Positions 49,653 through 58,195 of a stretch of 64,000 bases of DNA are shown here, one piece after another (the first letter of the stretch is position 1; every line of letters starts with the position of its first letter). The position numbers and the translations under genes are program-made. The DNA comes from Terriglobus sp964246795 (GTDB taxonomy: Bacteria > Acidobacteriota > Terriglobia > Terriglobales > Acidobacteriaceae). The stretch spans positions 1 to 64,000 of the forward strand of contig CAXTRR010000018.1 of NCBI GenBank assembly GCA_964246795.1, written 5' to 3'. The notes under the pieces were generated by a model. The model was not told the DNA's origin and made no database searches. It saw only the letters and a list, made by a program, of their open reading frames with translations.

Positions 49653-50492
49653 CTACTTCTTCCCCTCCACCTGCTTCACCGTCTGATCCGCCTCTACATT
49701 GAACAGGTGGCATCCCAACACATCCGACCGGAAATTCGCCGACGGATGAAAGAACAGGCCGACACGCGCATCCCCACTCCCATAAAGATTCTTCACCAGC
49801 CAAACGCCATCGTTCTGCGGGGCCAGCACGGCGTGGAACAGGAAACCTTTGTGCACGTTGGCCAGCATGCCACCGCCAATTTTCACATCGCGCACACCCA
49901 CCACGTTCACATCCTGCATATGGCCGGTCTGCTCGTCGATCGACATGGTCCCGCGCATGTTGGAGATGATCTTCTCCGGGATGTTTGCGGCCTTGCGGCC
50001 AGGATCGTCCAGCACGTCAAAAACGATGGTGGGCCGGCCCGCAACTGTAACGCGGCGTTCGTTGGTGAGCTTGGCCATGCGCACCAGGTTGCCGGAGGAG
50101 AAGGTGTCCTTTTCCCGGTTCTGTTTGGCGGCCATCTTCTCGGCCTCGGTGATCTCCTTGCGCACACGGTCGTCCTGTTTCTTCTGGTCTCCCGAACTTA
50201 ACGGCTTACCGTCGCGTGTCACCTCCCGCAGAATCGGCCGCCCGTGATAGAAGAAAAAGTCCTGCTCCAGGATGGTGGTTTTCTTCAGCCGGCCTTTGCC
50301 GTCCAGGTCATTCTGCACCTGGCGTTCACGGCATTCATATTTCTCGCGCTGGTCGGCCGTGCGCTGATAGGTTTCCAGCGCGCGCTGGCGCAGCGCATCC
50401 GGGTTGGGCAGCGGCCCATCTTGCGCATGTAGCAAGGAAGCAACAAGTAAAGTGGCAGGCAGGCAACAGGCAATGTGTCTCAGGGGTAGCAN
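49653..50492 (-). CDS. secreted hypothetical protein, start codon at gap edge
   Basis: About 279 residues. The N-terminal residues read LPLRHIACCLPATLLVASLLHAQ, a signal peptide; the bases at the gap edge (TG followed by CTA) fit an ATG whose A is the first N, so the start is placed at 50492. A helical region (about 30-110, Arg/Lys/Glu-rich: YQRTADQREKYECRERQVQN) leads into a beta-rich region (RMAKLTNERRVTVAGRPTIV, MSIDEQTGHMQDVNVVGVRD and KGFLFHAVLAPQNDGVWLVK), reminiscent of the LolA/outer-membrane-lipoprotein-sorting shape. The function is unknown. Confidence 0.72.
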   Translation of the reverse strand, partial: XLPLRHIACCLPATLLVASLLHAQDGPLPNPDALRQRALETYQRTADQREKYECRERQVQNDLDGKGRLKKTTILEQDFFFYHGRPILREVTRDGKPLSSGDQKKQDDRVRKEITEAEKMAAKQNREKDTFSSGNLVRMAKLTNERRVTVAGRPTIVFDVLDDPGRKAANIPEKIISNMRGTMSIDEQTGHMQDVNVVGVRDVKIGGGMLANVHKGFLFHAVLAPQNDGVWLVKNLYGSGDARVGLFFHPSANFRSDVLGCHLFNVEADQTVKQVEGKK

Positions 50493-50501
50493 NNNNNNNN
50501 N
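50492..50501. other. assembly gap (10 N)
   Basis: Ten Ns mark a scaffold join just upstream of the secreted hypothetical protein's start. The longer frame read across them toward 50537 is not trusted. Confidence 0.9.
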
Positions 50502-50647
50502 AGCTCGAACGAAGCATCTGCCGCCATGGTCGCACACCGGCTTCCCGGCCGCGAACGGGCGGCTTTTTACAACGGCGCGACTCCAAAAAAGAAGTAAACA
50601 TAACCCATTGGACGCGCCGATTCAGAGCCGCGCAAAAACTCCCTCGA

Positions 50648-50653
50648 TATACT
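50648..50653 (+). promoter_or_regulatory. serA: candidate -10 box of serA
   Basis: TATACT lies eleven bases before the serA GTG. No good -35 was found at the right distance. If used, the transcript would have almost no leader. Confidence 0.3.
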
Positions 50654-50663
50654 CGGAAGTACC

Positions 50664-52289
50664 GTGAAAATCGTTCTTGCTGAAAAAGTCTCCCCCGCCA
50701 CACTTGCCATCCTGCAACAGGAACCGTCGTGGACGGTGGTGACCGCCGACCAGATACGGAACGGGCTGGAAGCCGAACTGGCAGATGCAGATGCGCTGGT
50801 CGTCCGCTCCGCCGTTCAAGTCACGGCGAAGTTGCTGGAAGCGGCGCCGAAACTGCGCCTGATCGGCCGCGCCGGCGTGGGTGTGGACAACATCGACGCA
50901 GCCGCCGCCACAAAACGCGGCATCGTGGTCATGAACACACCCGGTGCCAACGCCATTGCCGTTGCGGAACTCACGCTGGGCCTCATAATCACCATGGCCC
51001 GCGGCATTCCCCTCGCGACGGCAACCATGCACGCCGGCAAGTGGGAGAAAAAGTCGCTGCAAGGCACCGAGCTGCGCGGCAAGACGTTGGGCATCGTTGG
51101 CCTTGGCCGCATCGGTTTGGAGGTCGCCCGCCGCGCCCGTGCCTTTGACATGGACCTGCTCGCCTTCGACCCGTTCGTCGCTCCCGTGATCGCGCGTGAA
51201 AACGGTGTCGCGCTCGTGTCCATCGACCAGATTTTTTCCGAATCCGACTACCTGACGCTGCACGTCGGCCTGACGCCCCAGACAGAGGGCATGATCAATC
51301 GCGATTCCATCGGCATCATGAAGCCCGGCATTCGCATCGTTAACTGCGCGCGCGGCGAACTCATCAACGATGCCGATCTGCTGGAAGGACTGAAGAGCGG
51401 CAAGGTGGGCGGCGCGGCTCTGGACGTCTTCACCACGGAGCCGCTGAAAGACTCACCCTATTTTCAAGCAGACCGCGTAATCCTCACCCCGCACCTGGGC
51501 GGTTCCACTGATGAAGCGCAGGAGGCCATCGGCATCCAGTTGGCTCAGCAGGTAAGCGCATATCTCAAGAGCGGCGTGGTCCAGAACGCCGTCAATGTGC
51601 CTTCGCTCTCGCGTGAGGAGTATGTCGAAGTTGCTCCTTTTGTGGATCTCGCCGAGCGCCTTGGCACCTTTCTCGGCCACGCCACGCCGGGCAATCTGGA
51701 GGGTGTTGAGATCGCCTACACCGGCCGGCTCGCCACCTCAAAGACCGAGCTGATTCGCAATGCCCTGCTCGCCGGCGTGCTGCGCGACTCTGAAAACGTA
51801 AATCAGATCAATAGCGCCACCATTGCTGCCGAGCGCGGCATTCGCATACAGGAAGACCGCAAGGAGTTTGCCAGCGGCGGTGCTGGCTCCGTACTCAAAC
51901 TGGTGCTGCACTCCGGCGAAGGCGACGCCCGCGCCAGCGGCACAGTGCTGCATGGGAGTTCGCCGCGCCTGCTTTCGCTGGATGGCATTGACATTGAAGC
52001 CCCCCTCACCGGCACCCTCCTCGTCATCCGCAATCATGACGTGCCTGGCGTCGTGGGTCGCATTGGCACGGTCCTGGGTGAGCACGGCATCAATATTGCC
52101 AACTTCGCGTTAGGCCGCAACATTCGCTCACAACGCGTGCCCCAGGGCCAGGCACTCGCCGTGATCCAGATCGACGCTCCACACGCTCGCGCCGCTGAAG
52201 CCGCCGTGGAAGCCCTCCGCAAAGTCGAGGCAATCGCCAGCGTACGCCTCGTTGAACTCAACCGGGCCGAATCCGCGCCACAGTCATAA
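50664..52289 (+). CDS. serA: D-3-phosphoglycerate dehydrogenase
   Basis: 541 residues from GTG 50664. Substrate and NAD domains (about 1-310) with LIGRAGVGVDNIDAAAATKR, the NAD loop LGIVGLGRIGLEVARRA, the arginine in NCARGELINDADLLEGLKSG and the catalytic His in ILTPHLGGSTDEAQEAIG. Then an intervening ASB-type regulatory domain (about 315-450) and a C-terminal ACT domain (VIRNHDVPGVVGRIGTVLGE, about 455-530) that binds serine for feedback control. First step of serine synthesis. Length matches the long bacterial form. Confidence 0.97.
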   Translation: MKIVLAEKVSPATLAILQQEPSWTVVTADQIRNGLEAELADADALVVRSAVQVTAKLLEAAPKLRLIGRAGVGVDNIDAAAATKRGIVVMNTPGANAIAVAELTLGLIITMARGIPLATATMHAGKWEKKSLQGTELRGKTLGIVGLGRIGLEVARRARAFDMDLLAFDPFVAPVIARENGVALVSIDQIFSESDYLTLHVGLTPQTEGMINRDSIGIMKPGIRIVNCARGELINDADLLEGLKSGKVGGAALDVFTTEPLKDSPYFQADRVILTPHLGGSTDEAQEAIGIQLAQQVSAYLKSGVVQNAVNVPSLSREEYVEVAPFVDLAERLGTFLGHATPGNLEGVEIAYTGRLATSKTELIRNALLAGVLRDSENVNQINSATIAAERGIRIQEDRKEFASGGAGSVLKLVLHSGEGDARASGTVLHGSSPRLLSLDGIDIEAPLTGTLLVIRNHDVPGVVGRIGTVLGEHGINIANFALGRNIRSQRVPQGQALAVIQIDAPHARAAEAAVEALRKVEAIASVRLVELNRAESAPQS

Positions 52290-52307
52290 AAAAATCGAAA
52301 GGTTCAA

Positions 52308-52391
52308 GAGGGCTGAAGGCCCGGTACATAACAGCCTGGGGCGAAACCCCAGATATCGCAATAAACATGATTTGAGGGCTGAAGGCCCGGT
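52308..52391. repeat. intergenic hairpin repeats (REP-like)
   Basis: The 18-base string GAGGGCTGAAGGCCCGGT occurs at 52308-52325 and 52374-52391, identical. Between them CTGGGG, loop CGAAA, CCCCAG (52336-52352) forms a hairpin, and each copy itself has a GGGC/GCCC stem. This family of GGGCTGAAGGCCCG units is typical between acidobacterial genes. Together they form the 145-base gap between serA and the FmdB gene. Confidence 0.7.
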
Positions 52392-52433
52392 GCATCGCCC
52401 TGCTACTAACCCTTAACAATCAAAGGAAATACA

Positions 52434-52850
52434 ATGCCGCTGTATGAATATCTATGTACCGCCTGTGGGCGGCTGACCGAAAAACGCCAGAAGTTCAGCG
52501 ATCCGGAAATCACCGACTGCCCGCACTGCGGCGGCAAACTGGAACGTACCATTACCGCCCCCGCGATACAGTTCAAAGGCGGTGGTTGGTACGCCGACCT
52601 CTACTCCAAGGGTAAAAAGCCCGCTGCTGCCACGGGCGCCAGCGGCGAGAGCGGTTCAGGTACAGAGAGCAGCCCAGCGGCCGAAGCGGGCAAGAGCGGC
52701 GGAGACAGCGGCGGCAGCGGCGGAGAGACCAGCAAGTCCGGCAGCGAATCAAAGCGTTCCGACAGCGGCAGCGCAAAACCGGCTGCAACTCCGGCCGCAA
52801 GCTCCCCGTCGTCCGCTCCAGCTCCATCCACCACTTCAGCGAAATCCTAA
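52434..52850 (+). CDS. FmdB family zinc-ribbon protein with low-complexity tail
   Basis: 138 residues. The first about 50 are the FmdB zinc ribbon: MPLYEYLCTACGRLTEKRQK and ITDCPHCGGKLERTITAPAI (two CxxC pairs). Residues about 60-138 are a Ser/Gly/Ala/Lys-rich disordered tail (SGESGSGTESSPAAEAG), whose length is variable in this family. FmdB-like proteins are thought to be small regulators or chaperones; the function is unknown. Confidence 0.9.
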   Translation: MPLYEYLCTACGRLTEKRQKFSDPEITDCPHCGGKLERTITAPAIQFKGGGWYADLYSKGKKPAAATGASGESGSGTESSPAAEAGKSGGDSGGSGGETSKSGSESKRSDSGSAKPAATPAASSPSSAPAPSTTSAKS

Positions 52851-52948
52851 GAACCACCGCCGGCAGACATGGCGTGCATCGTTATGCCGTGGATACACCA
52901 CGAAGACGCCGCGATCGCCACGCTCGTTCTTCAGCTATCGTCCGCCGT

Positions 52949-53290
52949 CTACTTCTTCGGATCGTCAGGATCGTTTGGATTCGGAGGCACCTTCTTGCCC
53001 GCACGCCGAGCCTCTGACAAGGCAATCGCAATCGCCTGCTTCGGGTTCGTGACCTTTTTATCGCTCTTGCCAATGTGCAGCTGCCCGCGATGCATCTCGT
53101 GCAGTTCCCTGCCGACCTGAGCACTGACTGAGGGCGAATACTTGCGCCCGGCCGCCTTCTTCGCAACAACCTTCTTCGCGCCAACCTTCTTCGCAGGCAC
53201 GCCACCCTCTTCCGCAACCTTGGCAGCCGCCTTCTTCGCCACACCCTTTTTTGCCGGACTTCGCCTCGCTGCCGCCTTCTTCGTTGCCAT
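52949..53290 (-). CDS. DUF6496-like Lys/Ala-rich histone-tail protein
   Basis: 113 residues from ATG 53290 (GTG 53293 is one codon earlier). The N-terminal 50 residues are a string of AKK/KKA units (TKKAAARRSPAKKGVAKKAA) like the tails of histone H1 homologues such as AlgR3 or Hc1. The C-terminal half (SAQVGRELHEMHRGQLHIGK, VTNPKQAIAIALSEARRAGK) matches the DUF6496 family. It is very basic and probably binds nucleic acid in the nucleoid, by inference. Confidence 0.82.
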   Translation of the reverse strand: MATKKAAARRSPAKKGVAKKAAAKVAEEGGVPAKKVGAKKVVAKKAAGRKYSPSVSAQVGRELHEMHRGQLHIGKSDKKVTNPKQAIAIALSEARRAGKKVPPNPNDPDDPKK

Positions 53291-53308
53291 CACCCCTCCC
53301 TCTAAGTG

Positions 53309-54823
53309 CTAACCCTGCCGCCGTGAACGCACACGCATCAACAGAAACACCAGAACAGTTCCAAGCAGGAAGCCGCCGTACGTCAGCACACTCCGAAACA
53401 CACCACGGCGCCTCGCCAGCGTGCCATCCTTCCACGCGGCGTAGGTACGCTCCGTATCCTCCCGAAGTCCGGGCACCGTCAGCTTGGAAAAATCGGTTGT
53501 GGGCAGCGATCCAAAGACGCGTTCCGGTGCCGATGTCTTCCCGGAACTCTCCTTTGGGATCGCGTCCATCAACCGGAAGACCTCTGCATCGGGCTGGTCA
53601 CGGAAGAGCGACGTGTTCGCCGTATTGGGAAACAGGGTGACCGCGCCAGTCATGTGCTGCTCAATCGCGGCCACCGCATCCTGGCAAACACCCATGGTGT
53701 AATACCCGCCAAACGGAAACTGCGGATAACGCATGTGCAGGTAGGCATAAGCAAGAAGCATCGAGCCGGTCAGCCGCGTCACCTCCACCGCATCGGCACC
53801 GCGATACTCATGCGCATGCCGCCCCATCACCCACGGCTGATTCAGCTGGTCGTTCGTGCGGAACTCCGCGCGGCCATCAATCCCGAAATAAAACGTCACA
53901 TCGGCATTGATCTTGGGGCCGGTTACGATCCACTCATACTCCGCATGGGCGACCGGCACCAAATACGGCCGTGGGCTCTGCCACCAGTGCTCCGGCGGCA
54001 CGCTCAAGCCGGAGTCCAGCCAGAAGGGCATCTCAACGTCCTGACCCTTGTAATGAAAGTGCCCGAAGTTCGCAAAGAAGCGGGAATCAGCAACGGTGAC
54101 CGTATGGCCGGTGCTTTGCAACAAAGCAATCAGCTGTTGCGGCGTCTCCGCGCGGAGAAGTGGGCTGCCGGGCATCGTCATAGTCACCGCGAAGGGCTGC
54201 GCAGGCTCACCAAATTGGACCCGCAAATCGGGTGCAAAGCCATTTAGCGAGAGCCGGTTCAGGAGCTCCGCCAAACGCGCACTTTCAGCGTGCATGGGCG
54301 CGAGCTGCGGATCGGGGCCATCGCCGCGCACCACACTATCCCTCACTCTTGCGACCAGGCTATCTGGGGAAAAAGCACCGCGATCAGAGGGCTGGTCCAG
54401 CGAGACCACCTCCTCCTTGTTCAAAGGGTAAGGCCCAAGCTGCACATGAATCATGTCGTCGGCGGAGGTGCTGTCGCGCTTATCCACAAAGCCCTGGGTC
54501 AGGTTCACCGTGCGCGTCACCTGATGAATCGTCCATCCCGGAAACCGGTCCAGGCCGCTCCAATCCTTGCCAAGCACCATCTTCCGGAAGAGATCGAACA
54601 GTGCCGGTGTCAGCACAGCGCCGTTCTTCTGGCCCTTGTCGATTTGCTGCAGCAGCGCCTCGGTAAAGCCGGGCTGCGCGGACAGCTCACGCATCATCTG
54701 CGAGAGCATCACTGTGTTCGGCGGCATTGCCTGTATGTCCCGCGCCACACGATTAGCCGTGCCCGCGTCCGTGGCGCAGCCCGCTATCAACAGCAATGGC
54801 ATGAAACGTAACATGCGGAGCAT
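53309..54823 (-). CDS. large putative lipoprotein with C-terminal membrane helix
   Basis: 504 residues. Lipobox LLIAGC with lipid Cys at about residue 16; a middle region of about 430 residues, mixed alpha/beta with aromatic-rich stretches (HFHYKGQDVEMPFWLDSGLS, EYEWIVTGPKINADVTFYFG), and a C-terminal membrane helix (about 476-498, LTYGGFLLGTVLVFLLMRVR) followed by RSRRQG. Not recognised; no enzymatic motif was seen. Lies in the minus-strand run from gatB with the membrane protein upstream. Confidence 0.7.
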   Translation of the reverse strand: MLRMLRFMPLLLIAGCATDAGTANRVARDIQAMPPNTVMLSQMMRELSAQPGFTEALLQQIDKGQKNGAVLTPALFDLFRKMVLGKDWSGLDRFPGWTIHQVTRTVNLTQGFVDKRDSTSADDMIHVQLGPYPLNKEEVVSLDQPSDRGAFSPDSLVARVRDSVVRGDGPDPQLAPMHAESARLAELLNRLSLNGFAPDLRVQFGEPAQPFAVTMTMPGSPLLRAETPQQLIALLQSTGHTVTVADSRFFANFGHFHYKGQDVEMPFWLDSGLSVPPEHWWQSPRPYLVPVAHAEYEWIVTGPKINADVTFYFGIDGRAEFRTNDQLNQPWVMGRHAHEYRGADAVEVTRLTGSMLLAYAYLHMRYPQFPFGGYYTMGVCQDAVAAIEQHMTGAVTLFPNTANTSLFRDQPDAEVFRLMDAIPKESSGKTSAPERVFGSLPTTDFSKLTVPGLREDTERTYAAWKDGTLARRRGVFRSVLTYGGFLLGTVLVFLLMRVRSRRQG

Positions 54824-54884
54824 GGAGAAAGTAGATGCCGGGTTCTGATGGGAGGTTCACGTGAACGATCGACAAAGTGGAAGA

Positions 54885-55304
54885 CTAGCTTCGATTTGTC
54901 AGCAGGAGCCAGAGACCGGTGATGGTGCTTAGGAGGGAAACTATGGGAATAGCTGCCCATTCTGCATATAAGAGAGGCGACGTGTCGATCCGGCGCGGCA
55001 TGCCCAGGTATCCCACGATGATCGGGACAGAGGAAAGTAACGAGATACATAGAAAAGCTGGGAACAGCAGCAATGCCCCGAACAGTGTTCGCACACGCCA
55101 AAACTCCGGCCGGGAGACAGCAATGCGTGCACACCAGATGCCCTCGCAGAATGGCAGCAACGGAGTCAAGAAGAAAAATAAATTGGCCGAATGATAACGA
55201 TCCGGCAATAGCAGCAACGCGTACAGCAGAAAAAGGCCAGCACTGAACGTCATTACGCTTCCGCTCAGAACACCAATCCCCACGCGTTTGCTTTCGAGAG
55301 TCAT
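54885..55304 (-). CDS. small membrane protein
   Basis: 139 residues with about four membrane helices (about 10-33, 42-60, 72-95, 110-135). Not recognised. Start ATG 55304 lies nine bases after the gatB stop, so it is likely in the gatB transcript. Confidence 0.6.
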   Translation of the reverse strand: MTLESKRVGIGVLSGSVMTFSAGLFLLYALLLLPDRYHSANLFFFLTPLLPFCEGIWCARIAVSRPEFWRVRTLFGALLLFPAFLCISLLSSVPIIVGYLGMPRRIDTSPLLYAEWAAIPIVSLLSTITGLWLLLTNRS

Positions 55305-55313
55305 CCTGTAGAC

Positions 55314-56804
55314 CTAAGCCAAGCCCAGCTTCTTCACCACAAGCTCATTCAGCAGCGCCGGGTTAGCCTGCCCCTTTGACAGCTTCATCACCTGCCCCAC
55401 AAAAAACGCCGACACCGTCGTCTTGCCACCCTTGAACTGCTCCACCTGCTTCGGGTTCGCGGCAATAACCTTGTCGATCATCTTCTCGATCGCGCCCGTG
55501 TCAGAGATTTGCTGTGGCTTCTCACGCTCATACACCGCCGCAAAATCTTCGCCCTTTTCAAACGCACTATCAAACAGCCCCTTCACCTGCTTCGACGAGA
55601 GCTTTCCCGCCTCCAGCAGATCGGCCGCCTGAACCACGCCAGCCATTGACACCGGCGACTGCTCTAGCGAAAGCCCCGCCGCATGCAACCGCCCCATCAA
55701 CTCACCCAGCAACAGATTCGCCACCCGCTTCGGACTCTTCGCCAACGTCGCGGCGGACTCAAATGCATCCGCAAAATTGCGCGAAGCCGCAATCGTCTGC
55801 GCATCCTGCGCCGTCAACTCATACTGCTCCTGCAGCCGTTTCCGGCGAGCCTCGGGCAGCTCCGGCATCGCCAGCAGAATCGTGCGCTGCCACTCCGCGT
55901 CCACATGCAACGCCGGCAGGTCCGGCTCGGGGAAATAGCGATAATCATGCGCGGCCTCCTTGCTGCGCATGGAAAATGTCCGCCCCTCAGCCGAGTTATA
56001 CAGACGCGACTCCTGCACCACGCGCCCGCCCGACTCCACCACCTCCACCTGCCGCTCGATCTCATACTCCAGTGCCTGGCGAATGAACCGGAAGCTGTTC
56101 ACATTCTTCACTTCCGCCTTCGTCCCGTACACCGTCGAGCCCTTCGGCATGATCGAAATGTTCGCATCGCACCGCAATGAACCCTCCTCCATGTTGCAGT
56201 CCGACACGCCCGTGTACAGCAGGATCTCTTTGAGCTTGGTCAGGTACTCATAGGCCTCGTCCGGCGTGCGCAAATCCGGCTCGCTCACAATCTCCACCAA
56301 TGGCGTGCCGCAGCGGTTCAGGTCGATGTACGTCCGCGTCGCGGAATCCGCAAAGCCGTCATGAATGCTCTTGCCGGCGTCCTCCTCCATGTGCAGCCGC
56401 GTAATGCCAATGCGCCGCATACCGCCACCTGTTCCAAAGTCACTCTGCACATCGAGCCACCCGCCCTCCGCCAGCGGCTTGTCAAACTGCGAGATCTGAT
56501 AGCCCTTCGGCGAATCCGGGTAAAAGTAGTTCTTGCGCGCAAATACGCTCTCGGGGTTGATGGTGCAGTTCAGCGCCCGCGCCGCCAGCACCGCAAACTC
56601 CACAGCCTGCCGGTTCAGCACGGGCAGCGCCCCTGGCAGGCCCAGGCAGACCGGGCAGCAGTGCGTATTCGGCTCACCACCATACTGGTTAATGCAGCCG
56701 CAAAATGCCTTAGTTTGCGTCAACAGCTGCACATGCACTTCCAAACCAATCACAGGCTGGTACTTACTCAAAATCTCCGGGGAAAGCGCAGTCGCGGTCG
56801 CCAT
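55314..56804 (-). CDS. gatB: Asp-tRNA(Asn)/Glu-tRNA(Gln) amidotransferase subunit B
   Basis: 496 residues: LEVHVQLLTQTKAFCGCINQ and GGEPNTHCCPVCLGLPGALP (zinc Cys cluster), KNYFYPDSPKGYQISQFDKP, GITRLHMEEDAGKSIHDG and a C-terminal GatB/YqeY tail domain. With GatA and GatC, not seen here, it turns misacylated Glu-tRNA(Gln) or Asp-tRNA(Asn) into the correct form. Length is standard. Confidence 0.97.
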   Translation of the reverse strand: MATATALSPEILSKYQPVIGLEVHVQLLTQTKAFCGCINQYGGEPNTHCCPVCLGLPGALPVLNRQAVEFAVLAARALNCTINPESVFARKNYFYPDSPKGYQISQFDKPLAEGGWLDVQSDFGTGGGMRRIGITRLHMEEDAGKSIHDGFADSATRTYIDLNRCGTPLVEIVSEPDLRTPDEAYEYLTKLKEILLYTGVSDCNMEEGSLRCDANISIMPKGSTVYGTKAEVKNVNSFRFIRQALEYEIERQVEVVESGGRVVQESRLYNSAEGRTFSMRSKEAAHDYRYFPEPDLPALHVDAEWQRTILLAMPELPEARRKRLQEQYELTAQDAQTIAASRNFADAFESAATLAKSPKRVANLLLGELMGRLHAAGLSLEQSPVSMAGVVQAADLLEAGKLSSKQVKGLFDSAFEKGEDFAAVYEREKPQQISDTGAIEKMIDKVIAANPKQVEQFKGGKTTVSAFFVGQVMKLSKGQANPALLNELVVKKLGLA

Positions 56805-56829
56805 GCCTCCATTCTAAAGTGGTCTCCTC

Positions 56830-57142
56830 AAAACACATGATGAAGCGTCGCTTGCAGAGGGGCCCGGCTTTGGCTAGGCCGTAAATCGCTGCTATCACGA
56901 CAGGCTTTAGCCCTGAAAAAAAAGCTCCAAACCGGCCACGGCACGGCCATCCACCTAGTCAAGGCGCCTCTGATTGACAGGGATGCGTGCAGAGCCGGTG
57001 ACTTTTTCGGGGGAGCACACTCTTGCGCGGGAACGATGGAGAACGCAAATGCTGGTCCAAGAAAGCCGGGCCAGAAGCGGCCGTGAACAGACCTGAAGAG
57101 GGTTTGCCGGGCAACCCGCAACAAGCCGCCCAGCAATCCACA
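56830..57142. other. intergenic region with hairpin-type repeats
   Basis: About 310 bases before the heptamer array. It includes AGGCTTTAGCCCT and GGCTTTGGCTAGGCC strings near 56869-56925, small hairpins of the kind seen in acidobacterial intergenic repeats, and a run of eight A. No coding frame with family similarity. Confidence 0.45.
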
Positions 57143-57192
57143 CCTACTACCTACTACCTACTACCTACTACCTACTACCTACTACCTACTAC
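57143..57192. repeat. heptamer tandem repeat (CCTACTA)n
   Basis: Seven direct copies of CCTACTA run from 57143 to about 57191. On the minus strand this reads TAGTAGG and supplies the stop codon of the papain-like protease gene (57189-57191). Copy number is open to slippage but would change only bases after the stop. Confidence 0.95.
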
Positions 57193-57989
57193 GCCTCCAC
57201 ACTTCGAACAGTCCAGAAATCCGATGCAAGCCGTGAATTGGTCAGATAGGCATACGGCATAGTGAAGTACCCCTTTTGCCCCCATGCCGCGCTCCAGGAA
57301 TTCCTGACGATGAAGACACGTTGATCGTCGTCGTAACCGACACACATGACAGCATGGCCACCAATGGGTGGGTCAGTGGCGGAAGGCAACGGCAGCACGC
57401 CTGTCTTCGCCACCTCCGGGCTTTCCAGTGCCGGATAGCACGTAAATCCGAAGACAAAAGGAAAGCCCGATGCCAGGCAGCCGCGCATGGTATTCAGTTC
57501 CTGGATCAAGCGCTGGTAGGAGGTGACAAGGTGTGTTGCCGCGTGCTGGTACGCCGTATCGGTTGGCTTGTCAGCGAACTTGGCTATGTCATACTCCCAG
57601 TCCGACTCTGGCGGCACACCGAGTTTGGCCACGCTCTTGATGCCGTCGCGCAGGTGAGCTCCCGCGTCGTTGGTTACCGTACCTTCTATTACTCGCTCGT
57701 TGTAGTAGATAAACAGTCGTGACGGGGCAAATTCCGGCAGGGCCTGCTTCTTCTGATCGAATTCGACCGCGCCGGCCACGGCGTTTGCAGTGCAACTGCC
57801 CAGGTGACCCTGGTCGTACACGGGCGGGCATTGCTCGCGCAAATCGGCCTTTGGAGGAATCGTCCCCTGAAAAGGAGTAGGCGCGGCGTACAGGAAGTCT
57901 CGCTGGTCGGGAAGGTCTGGCAGCCACCCATACTTTTGTATGTGGCGCTTCGGCAGAATTTCAGTTGGTTCCTTCATTTTCTTGCTCAT
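57189..57989 (-). CDS. papain-like C1 family cysteine peptidase
   Basis: 266 residues without signal peptide. C1A-type core: PKADLREQCPPVYDQGHLGS with the catalytic Cys in GSCTANAVAGA (about 66), Gln of the oxyanion hole in YDQGH, catalytic His in IGGHAVMCVGYDDD (about 212) and Asn in IVRNSWSAAWGQKGYFTMP (about 230). The usual long inhibitor prodomain is missing, only about 45 residues precede the core. Its 5' end faces the trypsin-like protease gene at 58196, so the two share a promoter region. Location and target are unknown. Confidence 0.92.
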   Translation of the reverse strand: MSKKMKEPTEILPKRHIQKYGWLPDLPDQRDFLYAAPTPFQGTIPPKADLREQCPPVYDQGHLGSCTANAVAGAVEFDQKKQALPEFAPSRLFIYYNERVIEGTVTNDAGAHLRDGIKSVAKLGVPPESDWEYDIAKFADKPTDTAYQHAATHLVTSYQRLIQELNTMRGCLASGFPFVFGFTCYPALESPEVAKTGVLPLPSATDPPIGGHAVMCVGYDDDQRVFIVRNSWSAAWGQKGYFTMPYAYLTNSRLASDFWTVRSVEA

Positions 57990-58195
57990 GGCTTTCTCCT
58001 GACGGCAAAGTGTGTGCTCTGGGAAGCAGGCTCAACATAGCTCCTGGCCACTACCTTCGCAAGGACAAATGGGGATATGTCGGCAGTAGCCACGAACTTA
58101 CTTTTCATGGCATTTCTGGCTCAGTCTTTACGCCTCTCTCAATGAGCGCAATTCCGTATGAATTACGCCCAATATCAAGACAGGAAGTGCTCATC

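Noticed and set aside
50493..50537. Extension of the secreted hypothetical protein across the N gap
   Set aside because: The frame across ten Ns has no meaning, and a signal peptide begins at the gap edge.
57143..57192. Possible CRISPR array
   Set aside because: Units are seven bases with no spacers, so it is a simple tandem repeat.
57965..58195. N-terminal extension of the trypsin-like peptidase
   Set aside because: The extra 77 codons overlap the divergent gene's start and lack similarity; ATG 58196 has a ribosome site.
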